Shown: positions 29,369-39,539 of the stretch, one piece after another
Position numbering within the stretch: position 1 is the stretch's first letter
Layout: each line of letters starts with the position of its first letter
Source of the DNA: Bradyrhizobium sp.
GTDB taxonomy: Bacteria > Pseudomonadota > Alphaproteobacteria > Rhizobiales > Xanthobacteraceae
Assembly: GCA_028290305.1 (NCBI GenBank)
Contig: JAQGKC010000146.1
Coordinates: 1-64,000, forward strand
Direction: 5' to 3'
Length of the DNA: 64,000 bases
Translations under genes and position numbers: made by a program
Notes under the pieces: model-generated
Database searches by the model: none
Told to the model about the DNA's origin: nothing
What the model saw: the letters and a program-made list of their open reading frames with translations, nothing else

Positions 29369-30472
29369 TTAGTCCACCCGGCGGCGGGGCGGCGCTGGCT
29401 CGATCCGGATCCGGCCGCCGATCACGCTGACCAGTGCACCGGCAAGGGTTTGCTTCAGCCTCGGCGGATTTGGCCGGCGTCCGGCGGTTTTTTCCACCCC
29501 GGCCCGGTCCAATGCCGACAGCAAGGCCTCGACCTTGCCAAGCTCCGCCGGCCCCTCATGACCGAACCGGTCGATCGCGCGCTGCAACAGCCGAACGCGG
29601 ATTTCTTCCGGCAAGACGGCAAAAGCCTCAGCGTCAAAGACCTTGGCATCCAAGACCTTGGCATCGAGACCCTTGGCGTCGAAAGTTTTGGCGTCGAAGC
29701 CCGAATGCGAGGCTTCGCGCTCCTTCAGTGCCAGATAACGCTCGGCGCCATCGGCCAGAACTTCCACCGCCGCATTGGCCCGGGCAAGCCGCGACGCCAA
29801 CCGCGCCAGATTGCGCGTATCGCCGCCCTCGGCGGCGAGAACCGGCATCAGCGCCCGCAGACGCGGCCGGGTAAAATTCGGATCCCGGTTGGTGGGGTCG
29901 TCGGCGAAGCCGACCTTGGCTTTTTTGAGCGTCGCGACGAGTTGCGATTTCGAAACATGCAGAAACGGACGGGCCAGCAGGACGCCATCGCGCTCGGACT
30001 GCCGCGCCATCGCCGCGAGACCGACGATACCGCTGCCGCGTAACAACCGCATCAAGAGCGTCTCGGCCTGATCGTCGCGGGTATGCGCGGTGAGGATATG
30101 CGTGGCGCCGTGGGCTCGCGCGGCTTGCGCCAGCAGGCGGTATCGCGCGGTGCGCGCTGCGGCCGGCAAACCGGTTTTCGGCTTGGCGCCGGCCCAGCGC
30201 ATCGTGCGATGCGGCAGGCCGAGGGCGCGCGCCTGGCGTTTGACGTCGCGCGCTTCCTGCGCAGCTTCCGGGCGCAAGCCGTGATCGACCGTGACGGCGA
30301 TGAGCCGCGGACCCTGCCGCAACGTGCGGCGCCAGCGGGCCGCAAGCCACATCAACGCGATTGAATCGGGGCCGCCGGAAACCGCGAGAACGATCGCGGG
30401 AACGCCCCTCCAGTCCGCGAACAGACGTTTCGCATTCTGTGCCGAGATCGCCGAATTTTCGTCGTCGGGCAT
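29369..30472 (-). CDS. tilS: tRNA(Ile)-lysidine synthetase
   Basis: A 367-residue enzyme that attaches lysine to C34 of the CAU-anticodon tRNA-Ile, using ATP. The PP-loop SGGPDS is at residues 32-37, followed by VTVDHGLRPEAAQEA and LTAHTRDDQAETLLMRL, all conserved in TilS. Residues around 256-280 consist of an unusual pentapeptide repeat of DAKxx type, encoded by a 15-bp DNA repeat that keeps frame. It follows cpoB on the same strand after about 120 bp. Confidence 0.95.
   Translation of the reverse strand: MPDDENSAISAQNAKRLFADWRGVPAIVLAVSGGPDSIALMWLAARWRRTLRQGPRLIAVTVDHGLRPEAAQEARDVKRQARALGLPHRTMRWAGAKPKTGLPAAARTARYRLLAQAARAHGATHILTAHTRDDQAETLLMRLLRGSGIVGLAAMARQSERDGVLLARPFLHVSKSQLVATLKKAKVGFADDPTNRDPNFTRPRLRALMPVLAAEGGDTRNLARLASRLARANAAVEVLADGAERYLALKEREASHSGFDAKTFDAKGLDAKVLDAKVFDAEAFAVLPEEIRVRLLQRAIDRFGHEGPAELGKVEALLSALDRAGVEKTAGRRPNPPRLKQTLAGALVSVIGGRIRIEPAPPRRRVD
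29631..29705 (-). repeat. In-frame 15-bp tandem repeat within tilS
   Basis: Five imperfect 15-bp units (for example GCGTCAAAGACCTTG, GCATCCAAGACCTTG, GCATCGAGACCCTTG) start at 29631, 29646, 29661, 29676 and 29691. They encode successive DAKTF, DAKGL, DAKVL, DAKVF-like pentapeptides. The unit is a multiple of three, so copy-number change would not break the gene. Confidence 0.85.
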
Positions 30473-30588
30473 GGCTGTGCCGGCTGATGTCGAAGCCTAT
30501 TTATGCGCGGAAGCGATCCAAGGACAGCATCATATGACCATCCCCGGTGATGCGACGTCTCGCGCCACTTCGGCTCGCGCAACGGGGC

Positions 30589-31605
30589 TCAACACTTAAC
30601 CCGCTTTTGCTCACGGTCCACGGCCGTTTTGACGCCGCCCGACGCGCGGGGATATTTCCGCGTCACCTCGCCGAACGCGGCGCAGGCAGCCTCCTTCTCT
30701 TTCAGGGCCGCCAGCGATTGTCCCAATCGCAGCAATGCGTCCGGAGCCTTCGCCGATTTATCGAACTTGGTGGTCACCGCGAGAAAGGATTCGGCGGCGT
30801 CACGATATTGCTGGCGCTGGAAAAAACTCTCGCCCAGCCAGTACTGGGAATCCGCCACCAGGGGATCGCTGGGGTATTTTTGCGCGAAGTCGCGCATTGT
30901 CTGTTCCGCCAGCGCGTAATCCTTGCGCTGCATGTAGCCGATGCCGAGATCGAACTCGTCCCTGGGCGTTGCCGACGGCGGCAACGTGGCCAGCGTGGTC
31001 CCGGCACCTCCGCCGCGCGGTGGCGCCAAGGCGGGATCACGACTTCCAAGATCAAGCGGCTCTCCGGCTCCGCGTCCGCCGGGAGCGCCGACCGGCGCCT
31101 CGTTTGCGATCGGCAACTGACCGCCGCCGAGCGCACGTGGAGCGCCCGGGGCATTCGGATTCTGACCGGGATCGAAGGCATCGCCGCGGCGGCGGCCTTG
31201 CGCCGGCGCCGCTCCCGGTTCGTCCTGGATGATCGGCGCCGGAGCCGCGATCTGCTGCTGGTCATAACCACCCGGCTGGGCCTGCGGCTGCCGATAGCCC
31301 GGGTTCGATTGAGGCGGCGGCAGTGCAGCCACGCTGGGCTGGGGGATCGCGGGCTGACCGCCGGGGGCTGCTTGCGCGCCGCCCTGAAGCGACCTCAGGC
31401 GATCTTCGAGTTGCCGGTTGCGGTATTGCAGCTCCTCGTTCTGGCCGGTGACTTGCCGCAACTGGTTCTCAAGTTGCTGAATCCGCATTTCCGGGTCGAC
31501 GTCGTCGGATTGCGCCAAGACCGGTGAAGAAAAGGCCTGCGAACAAAACGCCAGCATCGCGGCCATCGCCGCGGCGCGGGTAATTCTATGAAATCTGGAT
31601 GACAT
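30589..31605 (-). CDS. cpoB: Tol-Pal system protein CpoB (YbgF)
   Basis: A 338-residue periplasmic protein linking Tol-Pal activity with peptidoglycan synthesis. A signal peptide (AAMAAMLAFCSQAFSSPVLAQ) is followed by a coiled-coil trimerisation region (MRIQQLENQLRQVTGQNEELQYR), a long Gly/Pro/Gln-rich linker, and C-terminal TPR repeats (FDLGIGYMQRKDYALAEQTMRDF; SQYWLGESFFQRQQYRDAAESFL). I place the start at the ATG before SSRFHRI; the frame extends 72 codons further up, into pal's terminator, without conservation. It follows pal. Confidence 0.94.
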   Translation of the reverse strand: MSSRFHRITRAAAMAAMLAFCSQAFSSPVLAQSDDVDPEMRIQQLENQLRQVTGQNEELQYRNRQLEDRLRSLQGGAQAAPGGQPAIPQPSVAALPPPQSNPGYRQPQAQPGGYDQQQIAAPAPIIQDEPGAAPAQGRRRGDAFDPGQNPNAPGAPRALGGGQLPIANEAPVGAPGGRGAGEPLDLGSRDPALAPPRGGGAGTTLATLPPSATPRDEFDLGIGYMQRKDYALAEQTMRDFAQKYPSDPLVADSQYWLGESFFQRQQYRDAAESFLAVTTKFDKSAKAPDALLRLGQSLAALKEKEAACAAFGEVTRKYPRASGGVKTAVDREQKRVKC

Positions 31606-31711
31606 TTTGGCCTGATGACGAAATCGGCGGACATCGAAAGCGGGAATACATTGAGAGACGGAGTACGCCAAAAATGTGACTGATACAAACAAGTGTCTGA
31701 CGCGGGCCGCC

Positions 31712-31742
31712 AAAAAATGAAACCGGCGCCCGAAGGCGCCGG
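31712..31742 (-). terminator. Terminator between pal and cpoB
   Basis: The perfect hairpin CCGGCGCC-loop-GGCGCCGG (8-bp stem, 4-nt loop) is followed on the minus strand by a T-rich stretch (TTTCATTTTTTG). It lies 28 bp after the pal stop, so pal may be partly insulated from cpoB. Confidence 0.8.
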
Positions 31743-31769
31743 CGACAAAACTTTGTGTAAGGCGAACGC

Positions 31770-32261
31770 TTAAGAGCTGGCGTTCAAGACCGTAACGGCG
31801 CGGCGGTTCTGCGACCAGCACGAGATGTCATTACATACCGCAACCGGGCGTTCCTTGCCATAAGAGATCGTCCGCATCCGGCCGGGATCGATGCCGCGCG
31901 ATGCGAGGAAGGTACGAACCGACTGAGCACGCCGCGCACCAAGCGCAATATTGTATTCGCGGGTCCCGCGCTCGTCCGCATGGCCTTCAATGGTGAAGGA
32001 ATAGCGGTTATAGGTCTGCAGCCATTGCGCCTGTTTTTCCAGGGTCGCGATCGCCTGCGGCGACAAATCGGTCTGGTCGCTCTCGAAGAACACGCGGTCG
32101 CCGACATTGACCACGAAATCCTGCTGGCTCCCCGGGGTCGCAGCACTTGCCATCGCGCCATCGGCACCGAGATTCTTGTTGGCGCAGGCACCCATCGACA
32201 GCGCCACCGCAAGCACCGCGGCCAGCTTCAATCCCTGGAGGATACGCATCTGATGTTTCAT
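31770..32261 (-). CDS. pal: Peptidoglycan-associated lipoprotein Pal
   Basis: A 163-residue outer-membrane lipoprotein that ties the outer membrane to peptidoglycan. The lipobox SMGAC puts the lipidated Cys at residue 26. The OmpA-like domain has FTIEGHADERGTREYNIALGARRAQSVRTFL, with the Asp and Arg that bind diaminopimelate. The start is the ATG with GGAGG about 6 bp upstream; the open frame continues 43 codons further without meaning. Confidence 0.97.
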   Translation of the reverse strand: MKHQMRILQGLKLAAVLAVALSMGACANKNLGADGAMASAATPGSQQDFVVNVGDRVFFESDQTDLSPQAIATLEKQAQWLQTYNRYSFTIEGHADERGTREYNIALGARRAQSVRTFLASRGIDPGRMRTISYGKERPVAVCNDISCWSQNRRAVTVLNASS

Positions 32262-32480
32262 TCCGGAGCCTCCACGCTCACGTTTTTCCACTGTTATCCG
32301 GTCTACAGGGCGATGGTTAAGCGAACGTTCCGTCAACCTTGATGAGGTGTTGCGAGACCCGATCAAATGCCAGCAAACGGCGAAAAGCAACCGCGATGGT
32401 TAATGAGTTGTAAATGTGGCGCGACGGTGGAGGCAAGCCGGAGCGCGGCCGGGATCGCCCCCACCCGGCTTGAAAAGGCA

Positions 32481-32534
32481 AATAAAATGGGTCCTCGAAT
32501 GGAACCCGTCCTAAAGCAGGGCCCCCCGGGGCCC
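32481..32534 (-). terminator. Candidate terminator after the FeeM-like gene
   Basis: Two minus-strand hairpins follow the stop codon: GGGCCCC-CC-GGGGCCC (32519-32534), then a GGGTTCC/GGACCC stem (32489-32507) leading into ATTTTATT. The second looks like an intrinsic terminator. The remaining 220 bp up to pal should hold the pal promoter; I could not fix its elements. Confidence 0.55.
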
Positions 32535-32540
32535 GATGCG

Positions 32541-33281
32541 TCAGGACTGCGGGACGATCGACGGCCGCTCGCGCGGAAGGACGATGTCCGACGGCGTCAT
32601 CTGACGTTCATTGCTGCGTCTGAACAGCATCCGACGCTCGTCAGCACTCGAAGTCAGATAGGGATAGCGTGCATACACCTTGTCCCTCACGACTGGATCG
32701 TCCACCGCCATCAGGCAGACCGGTTTAATCAAACCCGGAAATTGCCGCGGTGCTGCCCAGACGCGATGCATAAAAAAACGGCGATAGAACGCTTGATGCT
32801 CGGCACGCACGGTTGCGAGCCCGATGTCGGCGTCGAAATAACTGGTGGCCACGTAGGCTAGTCTCAAAGTCAGGTATGGCAGTTCCGGAAATCGCTTCTG
32901 CCGGTCTGGATCGCCAACAAAACGGGTGGGGTCGATGATGACCTGCCCCTCAGCCAGTTTTGGCCCGAGCAGATCGGGAAACACCTCAACGGAGGGAGAG
33001 GTCGGATTCTCAGGTGAAGCAACCGTGATACGGATGGAACTTGTGAGGATGTTTTCGAAATAGACGCCGAATATCCAGGAGTTCGGCAAGTCATCAAAGC
33101 GATCGGTTACCGTACCTTCGCGATTGGGTTCGATCGCACCTTCATTAAGATAAGCCCGGTAGCGCAATTTGTAGATAGTATCCTTGTCTTCCTCACTCTC
33201 AGCTAAGCGGTAGCTGACCCGATCGAGAAGATTGACACCCCGTCCAAGCACCGCGGTGGCTGCCTCGGCCGTAGACCCCAT
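32541..33281 (-). CDS. FeeM-like N-acyl amino acid synthase / LuxI-fold acyltransferase
   Basis: A 246-residue GNAT-fold protein resembling FeeM and LuxI-type synthases, which join an acyl chain from acyl-ACP to an amino acid or homoserine lactone. Visible marks are the N-terminal YRLAESEEDKDTIYKLRYRAYLNEGAI, the DDLPNSWIFGVYF segment, SSIRITVA (Arg-centred beta strand) and VIIDPTRFVGDP. LuxI enzymes share the early Arg and a later R-I pattern. No LuxR partner is nearby. It sits between pal and a cyclic-di-GMP gene in the middle of the tol cluster. The product is not predictable. Confidence 0.72.
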   Translation of the reverse strand: MGSTAEAATAVLGRGVNLLDRVSYRLAESEEDKDTIYKLRYRAYLNEGAIEPNREGTVTDRFDDLPNSWIFGVYFENILTSSIRITVASPENPTSPSVEVFPDLLGPKLAEGQVIIDPTRFVGDPDRQKRFPELPYLTLRLAYVATSYFDADIGLATVRAEHQAFYRRFFMHRVWAAPRQFPGLIKPVCLMAVDDPVVRDKVYARYPYLTSSADERRMLFRRSNERQMTPSDIVLPRERPSIVPQS

Positions 33282-33446
33282 CTGGCATTCCTCAACGCTG
33301 ACAACCTCTGAGCGATGTCAAAAAGGTTAACAGCTTCCTAACCGCGGCGCAAACGGATCAGGATATTAGGGTTAATTAGCGACAGCGGACATGACGCGTC
33401 TCTGCCCCCGCAATGAGAAGGAAAGTTCCCATTGAACGCGGGTTGC

Positions 33447-35792
33447 TTAGATTATTTTCAGGCGATTGATCGCGACGGAACCGCGCGTGTTTTCCTCATC
33501 CGGCAGGCGGCGGCCGTGCGATGCGTTCAGTAACTGGCGGATCCGAACCGCCGGCACCGGCCTGCTGAACAGATAGCCTTGCGCCTCGGTGATCGTGCCG
33601 TCGGCGCTGATCAATTCCAGTTGCTCGTTGGTCTCGATGCCCTCGACCACGACGGACATGCCGAGATCGGCACTGAGCCGCGCCACGCCGCGCAACAGCG
33701 TCAGCGGGCGGTCGTCGTCGATCCCCTCGAGGAAGGAACGGTCGATCTTCACCTTCTGCAGCGGGAAATTATGCAGATAACTCAGGCTCGAATAGCCGGT
33801 GCCGAAATCATCCAGCGAGATCCGCACACCGATCGCGCGCAATTGGGACAGCACGTCGTGGGTCAATTGGGTATTGCGCAACAGCGAGGATTCGGTGATC
33901 TCGATTTCGAGGCGGTGCGCGGGCAAGCCCGAGACCTCGAGCGCATAGCGAACTTCGCTCAGCACGTCACGCTGATGGAATTGCTGCGGTGAAAAATTGA
34001 CCGCGACGCTGACACCCTCCGGCCATCTCATGCATTCCATGCAGGCCTTGCGCAGAATCCACCGGCCGAGATCGACGATGAGGCCCATGTCCTCGGCGAC
34101 CGGAATGATATCGATCGGGGAAACCGTGCCCCGCACCGGATGGTTCCAGCGCAGCAGCGCTTCACACGTCGATATCCGTCCGGATTTGAGATTGACGAGC
34201 GGCTGATAGAACAGCTCGAATTCCTCGTTGGCCAGCGCCTTCCGCAGGTCGAGCTCCAGAATGCGACGCGCCTCGACGGTTTGCGCCATTTCGTCGCGGA
34301 AGAAGCAGAAAGTTCCGCGGCCGTCCGCCTTGGCGCGGTAAAGCGCCATGTCGGCGTTTTTCAGCAGGGTATCGGCGCTGACGCCGCGGGATGTCATCGC
34401 TATGCCGACGCTGGCGCCGATCTCGACCAGGTGATTGTCGATTTTATAACGCTCGCTGAGGTGGTCGACAATTCGCCGGGCGAGACCGGCTGCGTCCTCG
34501 TTCGATTTGATGTTCTGCTGAAACACCACGAATTCGTCGCCCCCGAAGCGCGCCACGAAATCCTCCGGGCGCAGCATCTCGCGCAGACGGTTGGCGACGG
34601 CGCACAAGAGCTGGTCGCCGCAAGGGTGACCCAGGGTATCGTTGACCTGCTTGAACTGATCGAGATCGACAAACAGCAATGCCGACAATTGCTCGGCATC
34701 ATGCGGAACCGCCAAAAGACGCTCGATCTCGTCGCGGAAATTTAGCCGGTTGGGCAGCGCCGTCAGTTCATCAAAGCGCGCGAGATGACTGATCCTGGCT
34801 TCCGCCTTGCGCCGTTCGGTGATGTCTTCCACCAGCACAACGGTGCCGCCGCCGGCCATCGGCTGAAATGTCCACGACAGCGCCCGGTCGTTCGCGGCGT
34901 CGGGATCGACCGTGGTGATATAGCCCGCTTGCGACTTCTCAACTTCGGAGACGACGAGTTTGCCGCTCGCAGCCGACAGTGTCGCGGCGCTGATGCACGC
35001 GGCGACGATATCTCGCGCACTTGCACCTCGATAAACGAGATCGTCCGTCAGTCGCATCATATCGCTGAAACGATGATTCATGACTGCAAGACAGCCATCC
35101 ATACCAAACATGCACAGGCCGTGCGGCATGTTGTTCAGGGCGGCATCAAATTGCGAGGCTAGCGCCGACTCTCTTGCACTCGATCTCAGCGCATTCACGA
35201 AAATCGCATGAAGGCTGATGTTGATGTTCTTAAGACCGACAAAAAAGAGCCCTAGTAAAAGGGCCGAGCCGATGTAGTAAATGTCGCCACGGAGCGCCAG
35301 CGCAAGCGACATCGGTCCGCACGCAAAAAGAACATGTAATTGGACAATCTTCGGGCGGCCGTAATTCCGCGCTGCGCCCCCTGCGGTATAACCGACCGTC
35401 ACAGCGACGCAGAGCATATGGGCAACCGCATCGTCGCTGCCGAGAATGGTCACGAAACACCAAAGCCCAAGCGCTCCGGCATACAGCACAGCACCGATCC
35501 GGTAGCGCGGCTCCCAAGCCTTCGCCTGCTCGAACGTCAGCATCGACGTGCGGCGTTCATATGTACGCATCTGGAACGCGCGTGCGGTGCCGATCGCGAC
35601 GATTAGAAGCGCGCAAGGCCAAAGTAAAACATTGCCGGTCTTGACGGCGGTCATGATGGCGGCAGCGGCACTGCAGACCGAGCCAAAAAACATCGGCCAG
35701 AAATTCTGGCACATGGAATCGACCAGCGCCGCGTAAAGTGCGGGCTCCAGCTCTTCTTGGTTGCTTCGCTCTTTTTGGTCGACCAGCTGCAT
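33447..35792 (-). CDS. Membrane GGDEF-EAL cyclic-di-GMP protein
   Basis: A 781-residue signalling protein. Residues 30-200 contain about six membrane helices. A PAS-like region follows (FDAALNNMPHGLCMFGMDGCLAVMNHRF, about 215-320). The diguanylate cyclase motif GGDEF is intact at 417-421, and the phosphodiesterase motif EALLRW starts at 544 with later DDFGTGYSSLSYLHNFPLQKVKIDRSF. Both catalytic sites look complete, so it may make or break cyclic-di-GMP. It lies on the tol strand between tolB and the FeeM-like gene. Confidence 0.93.
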   Translation of the reverse strand: MQLVDQKERSNQEELEPALYAALVDSMCQNFWPMFFGSVCSAAAAIMTAVKTGNVLLWPCALLIVAIGTARAFQMRTYERRTSMLTFEQAKAWEPRYRIGAVLYAGALGLWCFVTILGSDDAVAHMLCVAVTVGYTAGGAARNYGRPKIVQLHVLFACGPMSLALALRGDIYYIGSALLLGLFFVGLKNINISLHAIFVNALRSSARESALASQFDAALNNMPHGLCMFGMDGCLAVMNHRFSDMMRLTDDLVYRGASARDIVAACISAATLSAASGKLVVSEVEKSQAGYITTVDPDAANDRALSWTFQPMAGGGTVVLVEDITERRKAEARISHLARFDELTALPNRLNFRDEIERLLAVPHDAEQLSALLFVDLDQFKQVNDTLGHPCGDQLLCAVANRLREMLRPEDFVARFGGDEFVVFQQNIKSNEDAAGLARRIVDHLSERYKIDNHLVEIGASVGIAMTSRGVSADTLLKNADMALYRAKADGRGTFCFFRDEMAQTVEARRILELDLRKALANEEFELFYQPLVNLKSGRISTCEALLRWNHPVRGTVSPIDIIPVAEDMGLIVDLGRWILRKACMECMRWPEGVSVAVNFSPQQFHQRDVLSEVRYALEVSGLPAHRLEIEITESSLLRNTQLTHDVLSQLRAIGVRISLDDFGTGYSSLSYLHNFPLQKVKIDRSFLEGIDDDRPLTLLRGVARLSADLGMSVVVEGIETNEQLELISADGTITEAQGYLFSRPVPAVRIRQLLNASHGRRLPDEENTRGSVAINRLKII

Positions 35793-35974
35793 CGGGGGCG
35801 CATGCGTCCTTTTCAGGCCGTAGTTCTATCTGTCCCAGATGAAGTCTTTCTGAGGGAATATCGTTACCGCAACGTTGTCATTCACATGAAAAGACGAGAA
35901 TTAGCTCGTTAAATCAGCAAGCTAGGCAAGCTTTGCCGACCTGAGTCCCCGCTGGTCGTGCAGCGGCGCCGATC

Positions 35975-37339
35975 TCACGAGAGCAGGGGCGACCACGCTG
36001 GATCGGACGCGAAGCCGGGGGTGGGGACCCGTTGTTCGCTGCGTCCGGAGATGTCCACGGTGAAAAGCGACGGTCCGTCGTTACCGCCGGGGTCGCGGAA
36101 GAACATCAAGACGCGGCCATTCGGCGCAAAGGTCGGACCTTCGTTGTGAAATCCGGAGGTAAGAATCCGTTCGCCGGAGCCGTCGGGCTTCATGATGCCG
36201 ATGGAAAACTGTCCGCCGCCTTGTTTGGTGAAGGCGATGTAATCACCACGCGGCGACCACACCGGGGTCGAATAGGTCCCGTCTCCGAAGGAGATGCGTT
36301 GCGCGGGCCCGCCGGTTGCCGGCATCACATAGATCTGCGGCTTTCCGCCGCGGTCGGATTCGAAACATATACGCGTCCCGTCGGGCGCATAGGACGGCGA
36401 GGTATCGATCGCCGGCGTGTCGGTGAGGCGTGTGGTCGATTTCGAACGCAGATCCATCACGAACAGGTTCGAATTGCCGCCCTGCTGCAAGCTCATGATC
36501 ACGCGCTGGCCGTCCGGCGAGAAGCGCGGCGAGAACGACATCCCGGGGAAATTGCCGACGATCTCGCGCTGCCCGGTCTCGATATTGAACAGATAGACCC
36601 GCGGGTCGCCCTGCCCGAATTCCATATAGGTGATTTCCTGGGTCGAAGGCGAGAACCGCGGCGTCAGCACGAGGTCGGCGCCGCGAGTCAGGTAGCGGAC
36701 ATTCGCGCCATCCTGGTCCATCAACGCCAGCCGCTTGATGCGCCGTTCCTTGGCTCCGGTTTCATCGACAAACACCACGCGGCTGTCGAAATAGCCTTTC
36801 TCTCCGGTCAGACGTTCGTAGATCTGGTCGGAAATGATGTGCGCGATCCGCCGCCAGTATTCCGGCGACGTGAAATATTGCTGACCGGTGAGCTGCTGGC
36901 CGGTGGCGACGTCCCAGAGGCGGAATTCCGCCTTCAAACGCCCATCGCCCTGTCGCGTCATGCGGCCGGTCACCAGCGCCTGCGCATTGATGGTCTTCCA
37001 GTTCTGGAATTGCGGCGCCGCATCGATGTTGGAAATTCGTTCGATGAAGGCGGCCTGATCGATCGGCGCGAACAGCCCGCTGCGCTTGAGGTTGTTGGTG
37101 ATGACCTGGGTCACGCCGGCGCCGACATCGTTATCCGATGGCGTGCCCGCCACGAAATTGGGTATAGCGATCGGCAGCGGTTGGAAATCGCCTTCGGGCA
37201 CGATGATGCGCTTTGGCCCTTGACCGAAGGCGCCGCCGACACCCGCGCCCGTCAGCACGCCGAGCGAGGCCATGCTGGAAATAATCTGCCGGCGGCTCGG
37301 GCGGAACGTCATCTCACGCAATCCATCTTTGGGGGTCAT
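35975..37339 (-). CDS. tolB: Tol-Pal system protein TolB
   Basis: A 454-residue periplasmic beta-propeller protein that binds Pal and mediates outer-membrane constriction. The signal region contains [19 protein letters not shown], a twin-arginine-like motif. Propeller blades are seen as repeats such as [29 protein letters not shown] and [24 protein letters not shown]. An in-frame ATG nine codons in (37312, MTFRPSRRQ) is an equally likely start, since neither has a strong ribosome-binding site. It follows tolA by 48 bp. Confidence 0.96.
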   Translation of the reverse strand: MTPKDGLREMTFRPSRRQIISSMASLGVLTGAGVGGAFGQGPKRIIVPEGDFQPLPIAIPNFVAGTPSDNDVGAGVTQVITNNLKRSGLFAPIDQAAFIERISNIDAAPQFQNWKTINAQALVTGRMTRQGDGRLKAEFRLWDVATGQQLTGQQYFTSPEYWRRIAHIISDQIYERLTGEKGYFDSRVVFVDETGAKERRIKRLALMDQDGANVRYLTRGADLVLTPRFSPSTQEITYMEFGQGDPRVYLFNIETGQREIVGNFPGMSFSPRFSPDGQRVIMSLQQGGNSNLFVMDLRSKSTTRLTDTPAIDTSPSYAPDGTRICFESDRGGKPQIYVMPATGGPAQRISFGDGTYSTPVWSPRGDYIAFTKQGGGQFSIGIMKPDGSGERILTSGFHNEGPTFAPNGRVLMFFRDPGGNDGPSLFTVDISGRSEQRVPTPGFASDPAWSPLLS

Positions 37340-37387
37340 GTTGTACGAGCCGTTTCACATTTCCGTGCCACCGACAGGCGGCCGCAA

Positions 37388-38326
37388 TCAAGTCTTTCGC
37401 TCGGTGAACACCGGTGCAAAATATTTCCATTCCTCGAAATAGGCCGCGGGCAGATTATACGGCTGGCATTCGATGATCGCGCGCAAGGCGCTCTCCTGAT
37501 AGACGCGAAGGTAAGGTGTGGCCGGTGTCCCTTCCGGGAGCGGCGCCGCTTCCAACGTGCCATCGCGTTTTAGTTTGATTTCAAAAGCTGCCTCGGGATT
37601 CTGGCTCTCGATACCGCCATAGGGCTTCTTCCAGCAGCGTTCGACCTGCGACTGGAACATCGCGCCCCATGTCGCGGAGTTATCGGCGGCTTTGCCCTTG
37701 GAAAGGCCGAGCGCGGCGTTGGAATTCAAGGTTTCACCGGTCACCGCCTGCCGCGTCGGGTCACGCTTGTCGAGCAGCGCTGCAATCTTGGACTGATCGA
37801 AGGTCCGTTCCGCCTTCGGCTTCGGCGGCTGCGGCGTCGCCGCCTGGGCCTGTGGCTTCGGCGGCGGCTTCTTCTCTTCCTTTTTCAAGGCTTCCGCGAT
37901 CGGATCGACCTTGGGCGGATCCGGCTTCTTCTCGATCGGCTTCGGCTCTTCCTTGGGCTTTTCCTCGGCGACCGGCTTCGGCGGGTCGGGCTTCTTTTCG
38001 ACCGGCTTTTCAATCGGCTTCGGCTGAGGCGGCGGCGAAGTGTCGGTCACGACCGGCGGCTTCTCGCTGACCTTGCCGATGGCATTATCATCCACCGGCT
38101 TGGCTTCGGCGACTTTCTCCACCAGCGGCTTGGGATTTTCCTTTTTGCCGGTTTTCATGCCGGCGGTGACCTTGGCAAGCTGGTCGGCGGAAATGATGTC
38201 CACCGGCAAGGATTCTTCCGGCATCGACTCGAATGCTTTGGATGAAAACGACACCAGTCCCCACCCGATCACGAGGACGTGCAGGACCACAGACGCAACA
38301 AGTGTCTTGTCGACCTTCACATTCAC
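37388..38326 (-). CDS. tolA: Tol-Pal system protein TolA
   Basis: A 312-residue protein spanning the periplasm. One N-terminal membrane helix (VASVVLHVLVIGWGLVSFSS) is followed by a Lys/Pro/Glu-rich domain with repeats of the type KPIEKKPDPPK, and a C-terminal TonB-like domain (WGAMFQSQVERCWKKPYGG; LPEGTPATPYLRVYQESALRAI). It couples TolQR proton flow to TolB-Pal. It starts 3 bp after tolR. Confidence 0.94.
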   Translation of the reverse strand: MNVKVDKTLVASVVLHVLVIGWGLVSFSSKAFESMPEESLPVDIISADQLAKVTAGMKTGKKENPKPLVEKVAEAKPVDDNAIGKVSEKPPVVTDTSPPPQPKPIEKPVEKKPDPPKPVAEEKPKEEPKPIEKKPDPPKVDPIAEALKKEEKKPPPKPQAQAATPQPPKPKAERTFDQSKIAALLDKRDPTRQAVTGETLNSNAALGLSKGKAADNSATWGAMFQSQVERCWKKPYGGIESQNPEAAFEIKLKRDGTLEAAPLPEGTPATPYLRVYQESALRAIIECQPYNLPAAYFEEWKYFAPVFTERKT

Positions 38327-38329
38327 CCT

Positions 38330-38782
38330 TTAGGACCCCTGCTCCACTTCGGTTACCAGTGCCAGCCGCTTGAAGCCCGCGCCCGACAATTGCCCCATCA
38401 CTTTCGCCACGGTTCCGTAATCCGCCTTCTTGTCCGCCCGCATGAATATACGCTCGTCCATGCCGCCGCGGGCGTCGGTGATCGCCTTTAATTTCAGCAC
38501 CAGTTCATTCATCGCGACTTCGGTATCGTTGATGAATACCCGTCCCTTGACGTCGACCGAAAGCTGCAGCGGCGTCTTGTCCTGCTCCAGGCTCTTGGCC
38601 TGGGTCTGCGGCAGATCGAGCGGCACGCCTACCGTCAACAGCGGCGCCGACACCATAAAGATGATCAGCAGCACCAGCATCACGTCCACCATCGGGGTGA
38701 CGTTGATCTCCGCCATCACGGCGCGACGCCGGCCGCGACCGCGGCGTCCGCCGCCCGACGAGCCTGCCATATTCATCGCCAT
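38330..38782 (-). CDS. tolR: Tol-Pal system protein TolR
   Basis: A 150-residue ExbD/TolR family inner-membrane protein. A Gly/Arg-rich start precedes the INVTPMVDVMLVLLIIFMV helix, whose Asp is needed for proton conduction. A periplasmic domain (LPLQLSVDVKGRVFINDTEVAMNELVLKL) follows. It sits between tolQ (43 bp away) and tolA (3 bp away). Confidence 0.96.
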   Translation of the reverse strand: MAMNMAGSSGGGRRGRGRRRAVMAEINVTPMVDVMLVLLIIFMVSAPLLTVGVPLDLPQTQAKSLEQDKTPLQLSVDVKGRVFINDTEVAMNELVLKLKAITDARGGMDERIFMRADKKADYGTVAKVMGQLSGAGFKRLALVTEVEQGS

Positions 38783-38825
38783 GATCTGATGCTCACGGAT
38801 ACGCTCATAATATACATACCGCTCC

Positions 38826-39539
<714 letters not shown>

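Noticed and set aside
29631..29705. A CRISPR-like array
   Set aside because: The 15-bp units are contiguous, in frame within tilS and without spacers.
32519..32534. GGGCCCCCCGGGGCCC as a protein-binding site
   Set aside because: It lies directly after a stop codon and in tandem with a terminator-like hairpin; a termination role is simpler.
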